From Ricinus communis (Eukaryota; Streptophyta; Magnoliopsida; Malpighiales; Euphorbiaceae): a stretch of 64,000 nt of DNA. This document shows positions 34,364-46,620 of this stretch, one piece after another. Below the pieces are notes generated by a model. The model was given only the letters and a program-made list of their open reading frames with translations, was not told the origin of the DNA and searched no databases. The stretch covers positions 29,888,802 through 29,952,801 of the forward strand of contig NC_063258.1 of the NCBI RefSeq assembly GCF_019578655.1. Reading direction: 5' to 3'. Each line of letters starts with the position of its first letter. Position 1 is the first letter of the stretch. A program made the position numbers and the translations under genes.

Positions 34364-37300
34364 TCAGTTAAGCAACCAAAATTTGGATACTCTATTAAAG
34401 AGTAGAGGCATCAAGAGTTTTTTCCTATTCACATGGCTTTTCCTTTTAAGCTTATATTTTTCAGTTGCCAGAGAGACAGGAACATTTTTGGGTAGTTTCC
34501 CCGACTCATCAACAGTGCCTTTCTTGACAAAGAGAGCAATGAAGAAGCCTTCTTTGTCCTCAACTGGATCTGTTCTAAGTAAATGCTCAGCTGCAAGAAT
34601 GAAAAGAAAAAGAAAAAAAATTAGTGCAAAAATGCAAACATTCGAATAGGTACATAGCTCTACAATGCATTCCTTCGTCCCTCCCCCTCCCCGCCTCTCC
34701 TCTCCAATAATCATTTATTACAAAATAGAACTTACAGCCCTCAAAAACAGAGAGTCCGCGCCGATGCCACTGAGGAAAGGGCGTAACCAGCTGAAACCCA
34801 TGGGATGCAGCAATAGGTAGGATTGATATAATGACATCTTCATTTTCAGTTTGGTTGATAGAGCATGTGCTGTAAACTACTCTTTCAACTGCTGGAACTG
34901 CAACATATTATTTTATTAGAGCCTACTGAGTGTACATTATAACAAACACCATAACCAGCCTGTGATTGAACACCCAATCACTCTGGGTATGTTCGGGTGC
35001 TGTGCATTTTAAAAGCCCTAAGCAAAGACCTCGAGAAAGAAATCGCATGTTTAAAACACTCAAATGTGAAAAAATGATAACATACAAGATAATGCATGGG
35101 CCAGAGCCTTCTTTTGAAAAGCCGCAAGCTTCTTCAGTCTTTCCATATTATTGGGATCAGTAGCATGAGACGGGAGTAAATGGTCTAATCTCTGAGCAGC
35201 AGTCCCGGATCCAGAACAAGAAGGATCTAAAAGAATAGCACGGATCTGCGATGATGCATTTCCTTATTAGGAGAAGAAAATACATATGGAGAAAGGAGTG
35301 TCTCTTGGATTTAACTTCAATACAAAATCTAGGCAAATACATATGCAGAAAGGTGGTGAACTAAACTATGGCAAAAACAAATGCTACTGTCATGGACTAT
35401 TACCTTGGAGAAAGGACTGTCTCTTGGATTTAAGTTCAAGAAATCACAATGACGAACTTCAATGTCTATAAGATAGGTTAAGGCTAATCAGCTAAAAAGC
35501 ATAGACAGCGGATGAGAAGGCATTTCAAGCATAGCCCTAAACAAAATTCATGGACCATGCAATGCTAAAATACAATACAGGCGGGCACGACCCATTTTGA
35601 TCATCATTCACTCCTGTAGATAAGAAACCAAGTAACGTTGGAAGCATATGAAGAAGTCTACAACTGTTAAAAGCCAAAAGATTTTTGACCGACAAACATG
35701 GAGATAATAACATGAAAAGCACTTCAAAAATCAGAAAACTATGAGCAGGATACTAGCGGCACCAGAGAGTCTGACAGTGTCTTCTAGACGCTTAATCCTG
35801 TCCTTATTCAATTCACATGCTATAATTCTACCCTTTCCTCTCATGAGTGCAGCAACATGGACAGTTTTGTTTCCTGGAGCTGAACATGCATCAAGAACCT
35901 TCGGAGAAAATTAACCATGCAGGTTATAAACTCACATTAAGTGGTGTAGTTCTTTTGACAATATTCTCTTTGCACGTCACCAATAGTAACATATTAGACA
36001 CATTAGATATTTTGTATTTTTAGTGAACTCACTAATTTTTTTCCAACAGTCCTCAAAGTACATGGAAGAACCCAGGATTGTAATTATTTTATTGAACATT
36101 ACTGTCAAATCACAAAATGTAAAAGCAATAACTGAGACAATGTGATAAGTAGTTGTCATAGTCAAGTAAATAATGAAAATTTCCGGAACACACCTCCCAA
36201 CCAGGTTTAGGATCAAGGGCTACTGCAACCATTGAACTTGCCTTTCCCTAGAAAGTAAACAATCCCAGTGAAAAGCAAACAAAAAGTCTAAAATAAACTT
36301 TATCAACAAACCAAGGGAGTTAAAACAACAAAATCCAGTATGACAAAGAAGAATCATAATGCTCTAACACAGACAATAAGGAGCTCAAAGATATTTTAAG
36401 GTTCTCAATTTTATGTGTTAAGCCCAGTATGATGCTGGTTCTGCCGTTTACTATGCAAAAAAAAAAAACAGAGGTACCATTTATAGGTATTTGTCCAACA
36501 TACAGTTACAAGGTCTCTAAGCCTCCATATCCCAATATTCTTTTATTCAGGTGGTTCAAATTAGCTTCCTCTTATATTTCGTCAACCTTTACTCTTAAAA
36601 ATTCGTCCAAAGTGATTAGTTCATGGTGGTCCTACATTCTCCCCACATCAAATGATTAGTTCATTTAACCTTCCTTGCCTCCCTGCATTATACTTATGTT
36701 TCTATAGAAGGAGAACTGGACTTAACATTGTTTTAAGAAGAAAATAAAGAATCTAAAAGAAATAATGTTACACTGGAATAACTTCATACCTGGACAAAGA
36801 TGCTACCATCCAAAACCAGAGGATGATTGTGTAGATCACTGTTGGGAGGCAGTACAAACAGGTTAGGTACCATGTCATCCTTCTGTACCTACTCAAACAC
36901 AACAAACAAAAATCGTATCATGCTCCAATGTTCTTATAAAATAAGGATTTTATTCACAAATCACCCGCTAAAACCTCACACAGGTTGCAGAAAGTACCGT
37001 GAATTGTCTTCCTAGTTCAAGTAAAGCAGAATCAACATCTGATTTTAGAGTATTCACACGAACGTAACAAGGTTTTGAGACATCTGCACCAGACATTAGC
37101 AACTAAATGTAGGCAGTGCTTTAATACATCAAAGAAGGAATTTTGTAAGCATCTAAAGAAAGCAAATAGTTGCTAGGTAAAAACTAACGCTCAATCTCAG
37201 TAGGTTCAGAAGGAACAAAACTAAAGAAAAGAGACAGAGTGAGAAACCAGAATGAATACAAACCAGGGGGTCGATAAAGAGCAAGCAAATCATCAATGGT

Positions 37301-38143
37301 CTTCGCTTTCTTCCTTACTAAAACCTTTGCTAGAGCTCTCTGAAGATCATTTTTCCGGCGCAAGAGAAATTTCTCGACATCACCAACAACCAATGGGATT
37401 TCCTATATAATCACATTCCACGCCAAAACAAACAAACCAACAACAGTCAAGATTCCTCTTGTTCACTTCACAAACTTGAAATGAAATTGAACAAAGAACA
37501 TACGACAGTCACACACCTGACCAAATAGAATGTCATATGCGACTATGTACATCAGTTCCTCTTTTTTCTGCAACTGCAAACAAAAAAACAAAAACAAAAT
37601 TCAACATCCCCAATTGCTTTAGCCAAGTAATAGCAATTTCAAAATAAAACCCACAATTCCGAGGGGGGAAAAAACCCCTTATTAACAACCTTAGAGTGGG
37701 TATTGAGTGCACCAGCAGACTCCAATACATCCTTAATAACAGGTAAATCTGAAAATACAGAATTCCAAAAAAAAAGAACAATAAATCTTTAACATAATAA
37801 AAATACTTTATTATTTTATAATAACTGTAAAAAGAAACAAACTTTATTATATCTAAGCAAAAACCCATTAAAAGAAGAACAGAGACAATATACGCTTTAG
37901 GGTTTGGCAAACAAGGGCAAAAGTAGCCCTTTTGTTCCTAACAGAAGGACTATAAACGAGGGATTTGATTGAGCCAGTAGCTCGACGTTGAGCGTGGCCT
38001 TGAAGAACTCTTTTTAAAACGTTTGCAGCTTCTCTTCTCGCATAAAAGCCTGACCTCTCGGGTCTGGTTAGCTGCCGGGTCTCAGATTTCCCGGCGGCTC
38101 CTGATGGTGGTTTAGTATATAACATATTCTTCTTCTTGCCCAT
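34364..38143 (-). CDS. NSUN5: 25S/28S rRNA cytosine-C5 methyltransferase, NSUN5/Rcm1 type (497 aa, 12 exons)
   Basis: Exons on the - strand: 38143-37894, 37748-37690, 37567-37517, 37402-37264, 37083-36998, 36888-36790, 36247-36194, 35898-35754, 35465-35404, 35245-35086, 34897-34736, 34590-34364. They join in frame to 497 residues. The start is ATG at 38143 (MGKKKNML). The SAM-binding motif DACSAPGNKT is near residue 249, motif IV DPSCSGSG has Cys325, and motif VI STCSINQTENED has the catalytic Cys380. The two-cysteine chemistry is that of Nop2/Sun RNA m5C methyltransferases. The N-terminal helical part and absence of a PUA domain favour NSUN5/Rcm1, which modifies one cytosine of the large-subunit rRNA in the nucleolus, over NOP2 or NSUN2. 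The Lys-rich C-terminus may serve nucleolar targeting. An exon 9 fragment is duplicated in the neighbouring intron. Confidence 0.9.
35278..35353. repeat. Partial copy of NSUN5 exon 9 inside the adjacent intron
   Basis: 35288-35320 repeats 35408-35440 of exon 9 with two differences over 33 bases. A shorter piece (ATACATATG-GAGAAAGG) recurs again at about 35335-35353, 57 bases on. Both lie in the intron between exons 9 and 10. They carry no splice sites in usable phase that I can see. Confidence 0.75.
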
Positions 38144-41100
38144 TCCTTTCTTTTTGGGGTGTCCTTGCTGGTAGCAGTAAGCAGGCAGTGCAAAGTACGA
38201 GATCACTATCGAGTATTGAGCAATGAAATTGGCCGGTTATAGTAAAGATCCGAACGCCGTCGTTTCCTTTTAAATAATGCGAAAAATATAAAACCATGTG
38301 GAAAACAACAAAAAAAAAGAAGAAGAAGAAGATATTGATACTTCTATGGCAAAGTAAACTGATTAGCTCCTGAAATTTTAATTTTTAACTTTGTTTTCCT
38401 GAACAGAATTAAATTTTAAGTTTTTAAATAATTTAATTACACAAAATATTTATAATTCTTAGAACTAATCCACTTTTAGTCTAATATTGAATTTTTCATT
38501 GTTAAAGCGGTGAAATTATCGTTTTATGATTTAAAAATATTATTTTATATATAAAAAAATACGAGTTGAAAGAGATTAAAATAGTTTTTTTTTGTAGTTT
38601 CGGATGAAGTTAATTTTAGAAATATAATTGTTACATTTTTTAGACTTTTAGAGATGTATTAAGCTACTTTATCAATATATTATCTATTTTTATTTTTATT
38701 TTCTTGAATGTATGTAATTGCCACAAATAACCAGATACAGCTTTTGGTTTACAATGTAAAACAAACAATTCATGTTATATGACACTCCTATATATGTCTT
38801 ATTAATTTCATAAAAGTAGACACTTTTTTTCTTTTAAATCACATAAACTCTTAAATTTTTATATTTAGTTATTTTAATATTTTAATATTTGTTTAATTTA
38901 ATAAATATTTAAATTTTATTTTTATAAGATTTTAGTATTTTTAATTTTCGATTTAATTTAATAAATTCTTAAATTATATTTTTATAATATTAAAATATTA
39001 ATATCTAACACATGTAGATATATTAAAGGAAACTGTATGTTAAAAAATATTTAAATATTATAAAAAGTATAAATTTAAATTATATTAAAAATTAAAGTAT
39101 TTAAGTGTCCAAATAATTAAAGTTTAAATGCCTAATATATCTATTTTATCTAAAAAGAAACCATTACAAGGGTGCTTTTGTTCTTTCCTTTTGTCAAAAG
39201 CCTAAAATTGCATCTCACCGACCATTCTTATAAATTTCACATATTATTTTAATTATATTAGTCAATGAGTAATCTAATCGGTACCTTTTGATTAGTGAAA
39301 ATCAGAAAAATATAATGTATCATCTAATATTGATAAACTATAGGATGTGCTTATTTTTAATTTCATTAATTAGAATTCTTCTTTTTGATTTCTTTTAGTT
39401 TGCTATTGACCGACTTGTTAAAGCAGGACTTATACAAATAAAACAATAAAAATTATATCATCTCAGTAATTAAAGTATTAACCCTGCATTACGATTCCTC
39501 ATTCATATAATTAATATATTGACTTAGGACATTCTGACTGTTAAAAAAACAAAGAATTACAGTTACCATTTTTAACATACAGTTGGTAGTTGCATGCGAC
39601 TTCCCGGAACAGGGTATTGTTTGGAAGCGAGCGAACTGATGTTGATGTTTGCCTAAGACAACTTATGTTTAAGTTTTTAGTGCCCGTAACAAAGAATTGA
39701 TCGGTGGACATAAGAGAACAAATTAAATTTCCTTCTACAAATGGAAGTTACTAATGAATTTCGGGGTACTAATTAAGTCAAGGCGGTCTAATCTCATCTG
39801 CTTCTAGCATTGAAGAAGGGTCTTAATTGAGATGACGTAATCATCTCGTATTTGGAATTTGAAATTCGTAGTCTCCTGTCAAAGGTTCCCATACGTGGTT
39901 TCCATTAATGACATTCGAGACACAAGTAACCGCTCATTTAAAATTATATAAATTCGATCTCTATTAAAATATATTATATATTATTTAAATTCATTTAAAA
40001 AATTATTTTTATTATTCAAACATGTTTCAAATTCGAATAAAAATATTTATATATTATTCGGATTCCATAAAAATTCGTTTAATATATATAATTATTAAAT
40101 AAATTTTATAAATATTTAAATAGATAACGGATACCTTATCCGTTAAATACATACTTATATAAATATTTAAATAATTAAATAGATATCCATTTATAATAAT
40201 TAAATTTCAAAATATATTAACAAAAACTAATAAAATTAAAAAAGTTACAAATTTTTAAACAAGAGATTTTAAATAAAAATTTATAATTTTAATTTTTCTT
40301 ATTATTTTATTTCATGCACATAATATATATGTATTATTTAAACGATTATTGGGTACTGGATTCAGATATTCTATATCCGTATCCATTTAAATAATCAGAT
40401 TAAATAGCGGGTATCTAAAGGTTCAAATCCGAACAGAATTTAAACCAGATACAAATATTAAAATTTAATTTTAAATTTATTCTAAATTCGTTTATAACTA
40501 TCCGTATTCGTCCTATTAAAGTTCGGTCGGGCTAGGTACTCAGAAATACCTATCCCACTGTCGATCTCTAATCATACATTTTAATGAAATAATCTATATT
40601 GGTTATAAGAGTCAATTGACTAGTGTCATGGATAATTATAATAAATTTAGTTATTCATGGTAATGGGTGGACTAATTTGAATTTGAAAAACTGAATAGTA
40701 TCAAACTTGTATGAATTGAGGATGTGATTAATTAAATTATCTCAAAATCAATTAATTTAGAAATGAAAATAGAGTGAAAAAATGTTGAAGCTAATATATT
40801 TTTCATTATCTCTTTTTCTCTATCAGTAGATGTAAAATATGATTTAGAAATATATGTATTAAATATGACTCTGAAAAAATAAAATAAAATAAAATTAAAT
40901 TAGAGTTTACTTAAGTACATCATATTATAGAAGTTATTCTTTTTCGAAAGATAAAGAAAATAAAAAAAGATTCATGTTCAAATAATACTTTAAGGAGTAC
41001 ATAAAGGTCTTAAAATAATTGAATACCAATTTTTGTGAGATATTATATTAGAAAAAAGAAGAAGTGATAAAACAAATTTCATATTCAGAAATTTTAGATA

Positions 41101-41881
41101 GTTTTTTCTTATTTCTCTTTAAATTTTTTGTTAACTTTATCATGTTTTATTTTACTATTGCTTCATCAAATAATGTTAGCTGATATGGAGTAGCTAATTT
41201 ATAATATAGCCTTCTTTTTATGAATAGTAGCATTGAAAAGCTCTATTTCTTAAGTCGTTATCAAAATAAAATTGGGATGAATGTTTAAATAAAGTTGGTA
41301 ATTTTGAAGCATATATGTGTCTACGAATTGAAAATGTAATCTTCCTTTCATATTTTGTACTGAAAATTCTTTTAGAAAAGAAGAAAAGAAAAGGAGGAGG
41401 ACATGTTCTTATAAATTTAGCAATTCTCACATAAGAAGCTAATTTAGGATTAAGGTTCAACAACCCATTCGGCTTATATATAACTCTCAAAATTATTAGG
41501 ACTACAAGTGTCACTTTTGACCGGTTGGTTGATATCACTCTTGCCCGTCGGGTAAGGGTCGGTCTAACCACGAGGTGAGATCCAATGTTTGATTCACATC
41601 AAGTCTACCCTTTAAGTCATCCTTCGTCATGCCCCACAACCTTTACAAGTTTAAGATCGATGACTAAATGGTGGGTCCCTTATTCTTGTTCCAGGTCTCT
41701 ATGCATCAACATTGAAGTTTCCTGCAATGTCGCAGGAACCACATCAAGAAGCCGCCTTACATTACATATACAGCTATCAAAGGACCATATATATGTATGT
41801 ATGTACATAATACTTTCAGCTTTATTAATCCCATTGCAAGAAACAAAAAATTTCTAGCTTGCTGCTGCTTAGTAGTAAATT
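38144..41881. other. AT-rich intergenic region
   Basis: 3.7 kb without a supportable gene. It includes a 60-bp tandem repeat at about 38885-39000 and a low-complexity A/T stretch at 39950-40300. A 117-codon minus-strand ORF (41218-41571) has no domain and odd composition. 41750-41880 should be the WRKY leader. Confidence 0.4.
38885..39000. repeat. 60-bp AT-rich tandem duplication
   Basis: The segment starting at 38891 (TTTAATTTAATAAAT) recurs at 38951 with the same following A/T pattern, a period of 60 bases, with several substitutions. Confidence 0.55.
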
Positions 41882-42746
41882 ATGTCTCATTATTCTGCTG
41901 GCTCTCAAGAGAGTGACTATGGCGACCCGACCAATTTTGAGCTCTCAGAATTCTTGATGTTCGATGAGTGGATAGAGGATGCTAATGATCAATCATCTCT
42001 TCTTTCTGGCTCTATCCAGAATCCGGTTTATCGAGCACATGTTGTCGGCGAGTCAGGTGGAGCGATAAGCCCTTATGGTGAGCACAGCAACGGTAAGAGA
42101 GCAAACTTGTTGCATATCAAGAAGTTGTGACAGCTAGCTCTCAGTCAATGATTTATGTACTTGATAAGCATACATATATATACATGATTGTTAACTTTGT
42201 ATCCAAAATTTACAGGCATGCCTCCTGAATCCTGAATTGGTTGCTTGTGTTTTAGCAGGAGAGGGAAGAGAAGGCAGCAGGGAGAAGAAGGGTGTTAAAG
42301 AAAGGGTGGCATTCAAGACAAAATCAGAAATTGAGATACTGGATGATGGGTTCAAATGGAGGAAGTATGGCAAGAAGATGGTCAAGAATAGCCCAAATCC
42401 AAGGTATGCATGTACTCTTGAGCTTGGAAAATTATGCATATAGAGCACTCGATGAAAGGAACATTCCAAGTCATATATCTATCTTCACCAAACCTATTCC
42501 ATGCACAAAACAGGATGAATGCACAGGTTTACCCATGTACAATTAAGTAGTAGAAAGAGTGTTAAGTAATAAAATCTAGCTAACTAGCTTCAATTTTGTG
42601 ATACAATTATGTAATAAAACAGGAACTATTATCGGTGTTCGGTTGAAGGCTGCCCTGTCAAGAAGAGAGTAGAAAGAGATAAAGATGATTTAAGATTCGT
42701 AATAACTACCTACGAAGGCATCCACAATCATCCAAGCTCCTGTTAA
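41882..42746 (+). CDS. WRKY: WRKY transcription factor, group IIc, WRKYGKK variant (159 aa, 3 exons)
   Basis: Exons 41882-42092, 42259-42403 and 42623-42746 join in frame to 159 residues from the ATG at 41882. The DNA-binding heptad is WRKYGKK (residues 104-110) rather than WRKYGQK. The zinc site is C-X4-C (124, 129), X23, H-X-H (153, 155), the group I/II type. The intron inside the WRKY domain falls within the Arg codon of PNPR-NYYR, the R-type intron position of groups I and IIc. Small size, an acidic N-terminus ([11 protein letters not shown]) and the GKK heptad match the Arabidopsis WRKY50/WRKY51 clade, which acts in salicylate/jasmonate defence and PR1 regulation. The protein ends four residues after the last zinc ligand. 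Confidence 0.93.
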
Positions 42747-45090
42747 TCCTCAAGTTTTATTATTAATTGCTGCTTTCATTATGCGGAGTTTCAGGCTAGC
42801 TTGCGCAGTCGCACTTTTTAACCATATATATGTAATTAGCCTAAGGACGATTTACAGATTAAGAAATATGGAATTATCTTTGTGAGACTATGAAGTAGAC
42901 CTTAATGAATACGGTATAATGAGTCTACTCATCGTCGTCCCACTTCTTCCCTTTCTTTAAGCTAGCATTTGGGACAATCCAGGTACGAATAGAGCTGTGA
43001 AAATCAAAGCAAATAATTAATAGTTTAGCAGCTCTATCGGAGATAATTATTATCAACTTTATATTTAGTTGCTAAATTCTGATTTATTTTGTTTAGAGTG
43101 TTTATCAATCATATACTAACACATTGTATTTTTAGTTTATCAATTAGTGGCGGAGGTAATTAGATTGGAATAAAAAAATTATATTGAATGATTAAAACAA
43201 AATAAATAGGATTGAATAAATTAAAACTAAATATAAAAGTAGAATGGTTTGCTCTGCTTTATGGTTATAAATAATTTGAACAAACAATAGGAAAAGCAGA
43301 AAAAGAAATTGGGAATCAAAGAGGAGTATATAAAGTGGTCTGCAAGAAAAAGAATTTGGAATTAGAGAAAAGTATAAAAACAGTGAATGGAGTTGGTCAA
43401 TAAGGCATGAAATTATTTGCTTCTGGTGAGAGGAAAAAGAAGCAGGTAGTCAATTAGTCAATGAAGTTCAAAGAAAAGAAAAAAGGTAGTGAATGAAGTA
43501 AAATGTGATATGTAGGCCACTGCTGCATCAAAGTTTCACTTATGATACTAATCTGATCATGATTGCAGCAGATAGCATATGTCATTTTCTTTTAATCCAT
43601 ACGTTTCTTTCAAATTTTCAGAAATTAATTATTAATCCTGAGAGAGCATCAATATTAACTCAGTAGTATTGAGATAGTTTTCAGAATAATTTGGAACCTA
43701 CTTCAAGTTTGATTGAAAGAAATGATGGTTTGCTTTATGCTTTATTTGGTTTCAGTGGAGAGTGGTAAAAGCCAATATCAAGTAAGTTAATGGCTTATTG
43801 CTAATGACCAAGAGCCATTGCTTGGAAACCAATCTAACTAGCAGTGGTCATACTAATTGACAGGAGAATTGACCCAAAAGCTGTCAAATGAGAAAGTCTA
43901 AGACCCTAATTAATTCTGTTCACTTCCTAATATTGTCGTACACATTGTACACAATTGAAACTATCATATAAAATTATAAAATACGTCAAGATTTGAATAA
44001 GATAATACATGTCCTATGAAATGAAAAAAATGTTAGAAAAAGAGTATCGCTGGCATTTTTTTTTGTAGTATTATATATATTATTTAAAATAAGAAATCTT
44101 AATTTTTAATTTTTTTAATCACGAAAAAAAAACTGCCGGGGGCGTGTGATCATAAAGATGATATTTTAACAACTACATTCTTATAAATAAATAGACATTA
44201 ATTGATTAATGGATATTTTTCATTTCGATTTAATAAAGAAATCGTAAAACTAATGCAAAAATGATTTAAATCAAAGTAGTGGCAGAAATTGATATTCCAG
44301 CCCGAAAAGCAATTTTATCTCAAAAACTAGCTTCAATCAAAATTAAGTTAACAAGAATTTATTTATTTTATATATATTTTTTTGAAAAAAGTTGAGTTTA
44401 TTAATCCAAACAGATTTCACATCACATCAAATTAAAGAAATGCTCCATCATAAATAGGAGCAAAAAAAAAAAAGAATTATTTTACAACCCAGCAAAAAGA
44501 ATTACTGATAACTCATTCTCATATAAGAAAACACAATTAAACAAAGGATAAATAGAGGAAGTGGTTTCGACCAAACCCCCTCAAACATACTTTATTTTTC
44601 TCGAAGTACTTTAAAAAGAAAAAACACTCATTGAGTGTTTTCAAATAAAGACCAAAACCTAAAACTCACTAATCTTTTCGAAAGAAAATCTGAAAAATAA
44701 AGCAATATCTTGTAATTTATGATATTTCATTTATCACCAAATATTTTTATACTTACATAAATAAAATATATATTTTTAAAATCGAGATACCTAGAGACTT
44801 ATAAATCATTTATTTTTGGCGAGTAGGTTTAGATATATTTTTAATTTAATTATATTATTATTAGATAAGCCCTCACCTTATAAGCAGTATAATTCTAATG
44901 TCAATACCATACCACAAAGATATAGTAAAATAATTGACTATATATATTTTTATGTTGAATTTTTTATTAAATAATTATTAATTTTGATGATGATAAACTC
45001 ATTCACTCATAACAGTTTATTCTTTCTTTTGACATGATTTAATAATTTTTTCTAACTTGTAAAAATTGCATAAAAAATTATATGTGAAAT
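42747..45090. other. Intergenic, AT-rich
   Basis: 2.3 kb. No gene, RNA or element ends recognised. Confidence 0.35.
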
Positions 45091-45463
45091 AATTATATGT
45101 CATAATTAAGGTGTTAAAGTTGTAATATAATATTTTATATAAAATATTTAAAAATATTAAATTAATTTAATCTCTCTGAATTAAAAAAATAGCTTAAAAT
45201 TCATATAATATGTCATATAGAAGAGAGAAAATAATGTTAAAATATTAATTTATCTAAAGCGTTTTATGAAAAAAAATTCATGAAAATGGAGGGATGTAAA
45301 ATAATTATATATCAAAATTAAGGTGTTAAAGTTATAATATAATACTTTATATAAATAGTAAGAGAATATTAAAATGATTAATTCTCTAAGGATTAAAAAA
45401 ATAATTTAAGATTCATACAATATGTCATGTAAAAGAGAGAAAACAATGTTAAAACATTACTTT
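45091..45463. repeat. Two diverged direct copies of a ~160-bp AT-rich unit
   Basis: A unit starting AATTATATGTCA at 45091 recurs at 45303 (period 212). Shared blocks include AATTAAGGTGTTAAAGTT, the AATATGTCAT region and AGAGAGAAAA. The copies end near 45256 and 45463. I cannot assign a family. Confidence 0.65.
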
Positions 45464-45594
45464 CATACATATATAATAGATATTTTGGTGATTTGGGCCT
45501 CCAAAATAGTTATTAGTGTAAATAATAGTTAAAATATCCACATGGCGAGTTTATAAGTTAGATAATGTTCCTCCTAGGAAAGGTGAGGGAGTGA

Positions 45595-46120
45595 GTTGGG
45601 TAAAGCCTCCCGCTGACTGAGTTAAGTGTAATACAGATCGCTCTGTGTTGTTGGACAAGACTGCAATCAGACTTGGTATGGTTATTTGGAATGAACATCT
45701 GAGTTAAGTGTAATACAGATGGCTCTGTATTGTTGGACAAGACTGCAATCGGATTTGGTATGGTTTACTTGGAATGAGCATGGCATGCTATTAGCTTGAT
45801 CTTCTATAGTGATTTCTAGTTGTTTTGAGACGGAATTTACTGATACTCTTTGCCTTAAAGAAGCATTATCCTGAAGTAAGCATCTTTGGCTATCATCGAG
45901 ACGAATGCCAAACTTGATAATTCGAAATTCGGTTGTCTTATTTATTTTTATAGGTTATTAGTTTCGTCTTACTCTAACGGCAGCATTGGATTTATTAGGA
46001 AGCAAGCCAAAGAGTCTGCTTATATTCTGGCACAATCAGCTCGTTCTTTTGCTAGCCCCTCTGTGTAGTTTGAAGTTCCTGATTTTCTTTATTCTGCGTT
46101 GCAGAATACGGGTTGCTTGA
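45595..46120 (+). pseudogene. LINE-type RNase H (RVT_3) remnant
   Basis: The + strand reads WVKPPAD, a stop at 45618, then VKCNTDRSVLLDK and GMVIWNEH. This is the start of the RNase H-like domain found at the end of plant non-LTR retrotransposon ORF2 (W-x-P-P-x-G-W-V-K-C-N-x-D). After a disturbed stretch the frame MAIIETNAKLDNS (45886) and IGFIRKQAKESAYILAQSA give the central and C-terminal parts, ending VWFEVPDFLYSAL in a further frame or past a stop. It is a dead fragment with no upstream reverse transcriptase in the window. Confidence 0.75.
45619..45782. repeat. 82-bp tandem duplication inside the LINE remnant
   Basis: GAGTTAAGTGTAATACAGAT at 45619 recurs at 45701; the two 82-base units differ at a handful of sites. 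82 is not a multiple of three, so the duplication itself shifts the RNase H frame. Confidence 0.85.
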
Positions 46121-46620
46121 ATTTTTAATGCAATTTGTTTGATTTTACATACTGTAGAATACGTTTGCTCAGGAGTTAATCATGATCATCCACCAATATT
46201 ATGGTGAGTGATATTGTTTTAAGTTATTCACGCATGTAATCGATTTGTTTATATATATACAAATATCGTACGCCAGGCAGGCCAAAACAAGAAAAGAAAA
46301 CAGATAATTAGGCCGCAACATATATATATTTGTTGAAATGTATAGAAAAAGTTAGACATAATTGAATGTGATCATTCCACGTAAAGAAAGAAAGAAAGAA
46401 AAAAAAAAGTAATGCATTGCGTACCCATAATTCATTGCATTTCCGAAGGAGATGGGAATGGAAACAGCTACCATATCAATTTATTAATCCAATCAAGTCT
46501 CATCTAAATCTACAAACCAAAAACAAAAGAGATAAAAGAAACTACAATTAACAAACTACTATTCCTACCAATAGTAAGTAGTTTGATTGGTTTTGCAGTG
46601 GCCTAGAATCCTAAACGTTA
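46121..46620. other. Intergenic, leader of methyltransferase pseudogene
   Basis: AT-rich with a GAAA microsatellite at about 46384-46408. No gene. Confidence 0.35.

Noticed and set aside
39950..40560. AT-rich sequence with GGGTAT/TCCGAA-like motifs as a transposon
   Set aside because: Scattered motifs look like a known type of low-complexity plant repeat. No terminal repeats or target duplications could be found.
41218..41571. 117-codon minus-strand ORF
   Set aside because: Composition is basic and hydrophobic without a domain, in a non-coding-looking AT-rich region. It has no splice partner and is likely chance.
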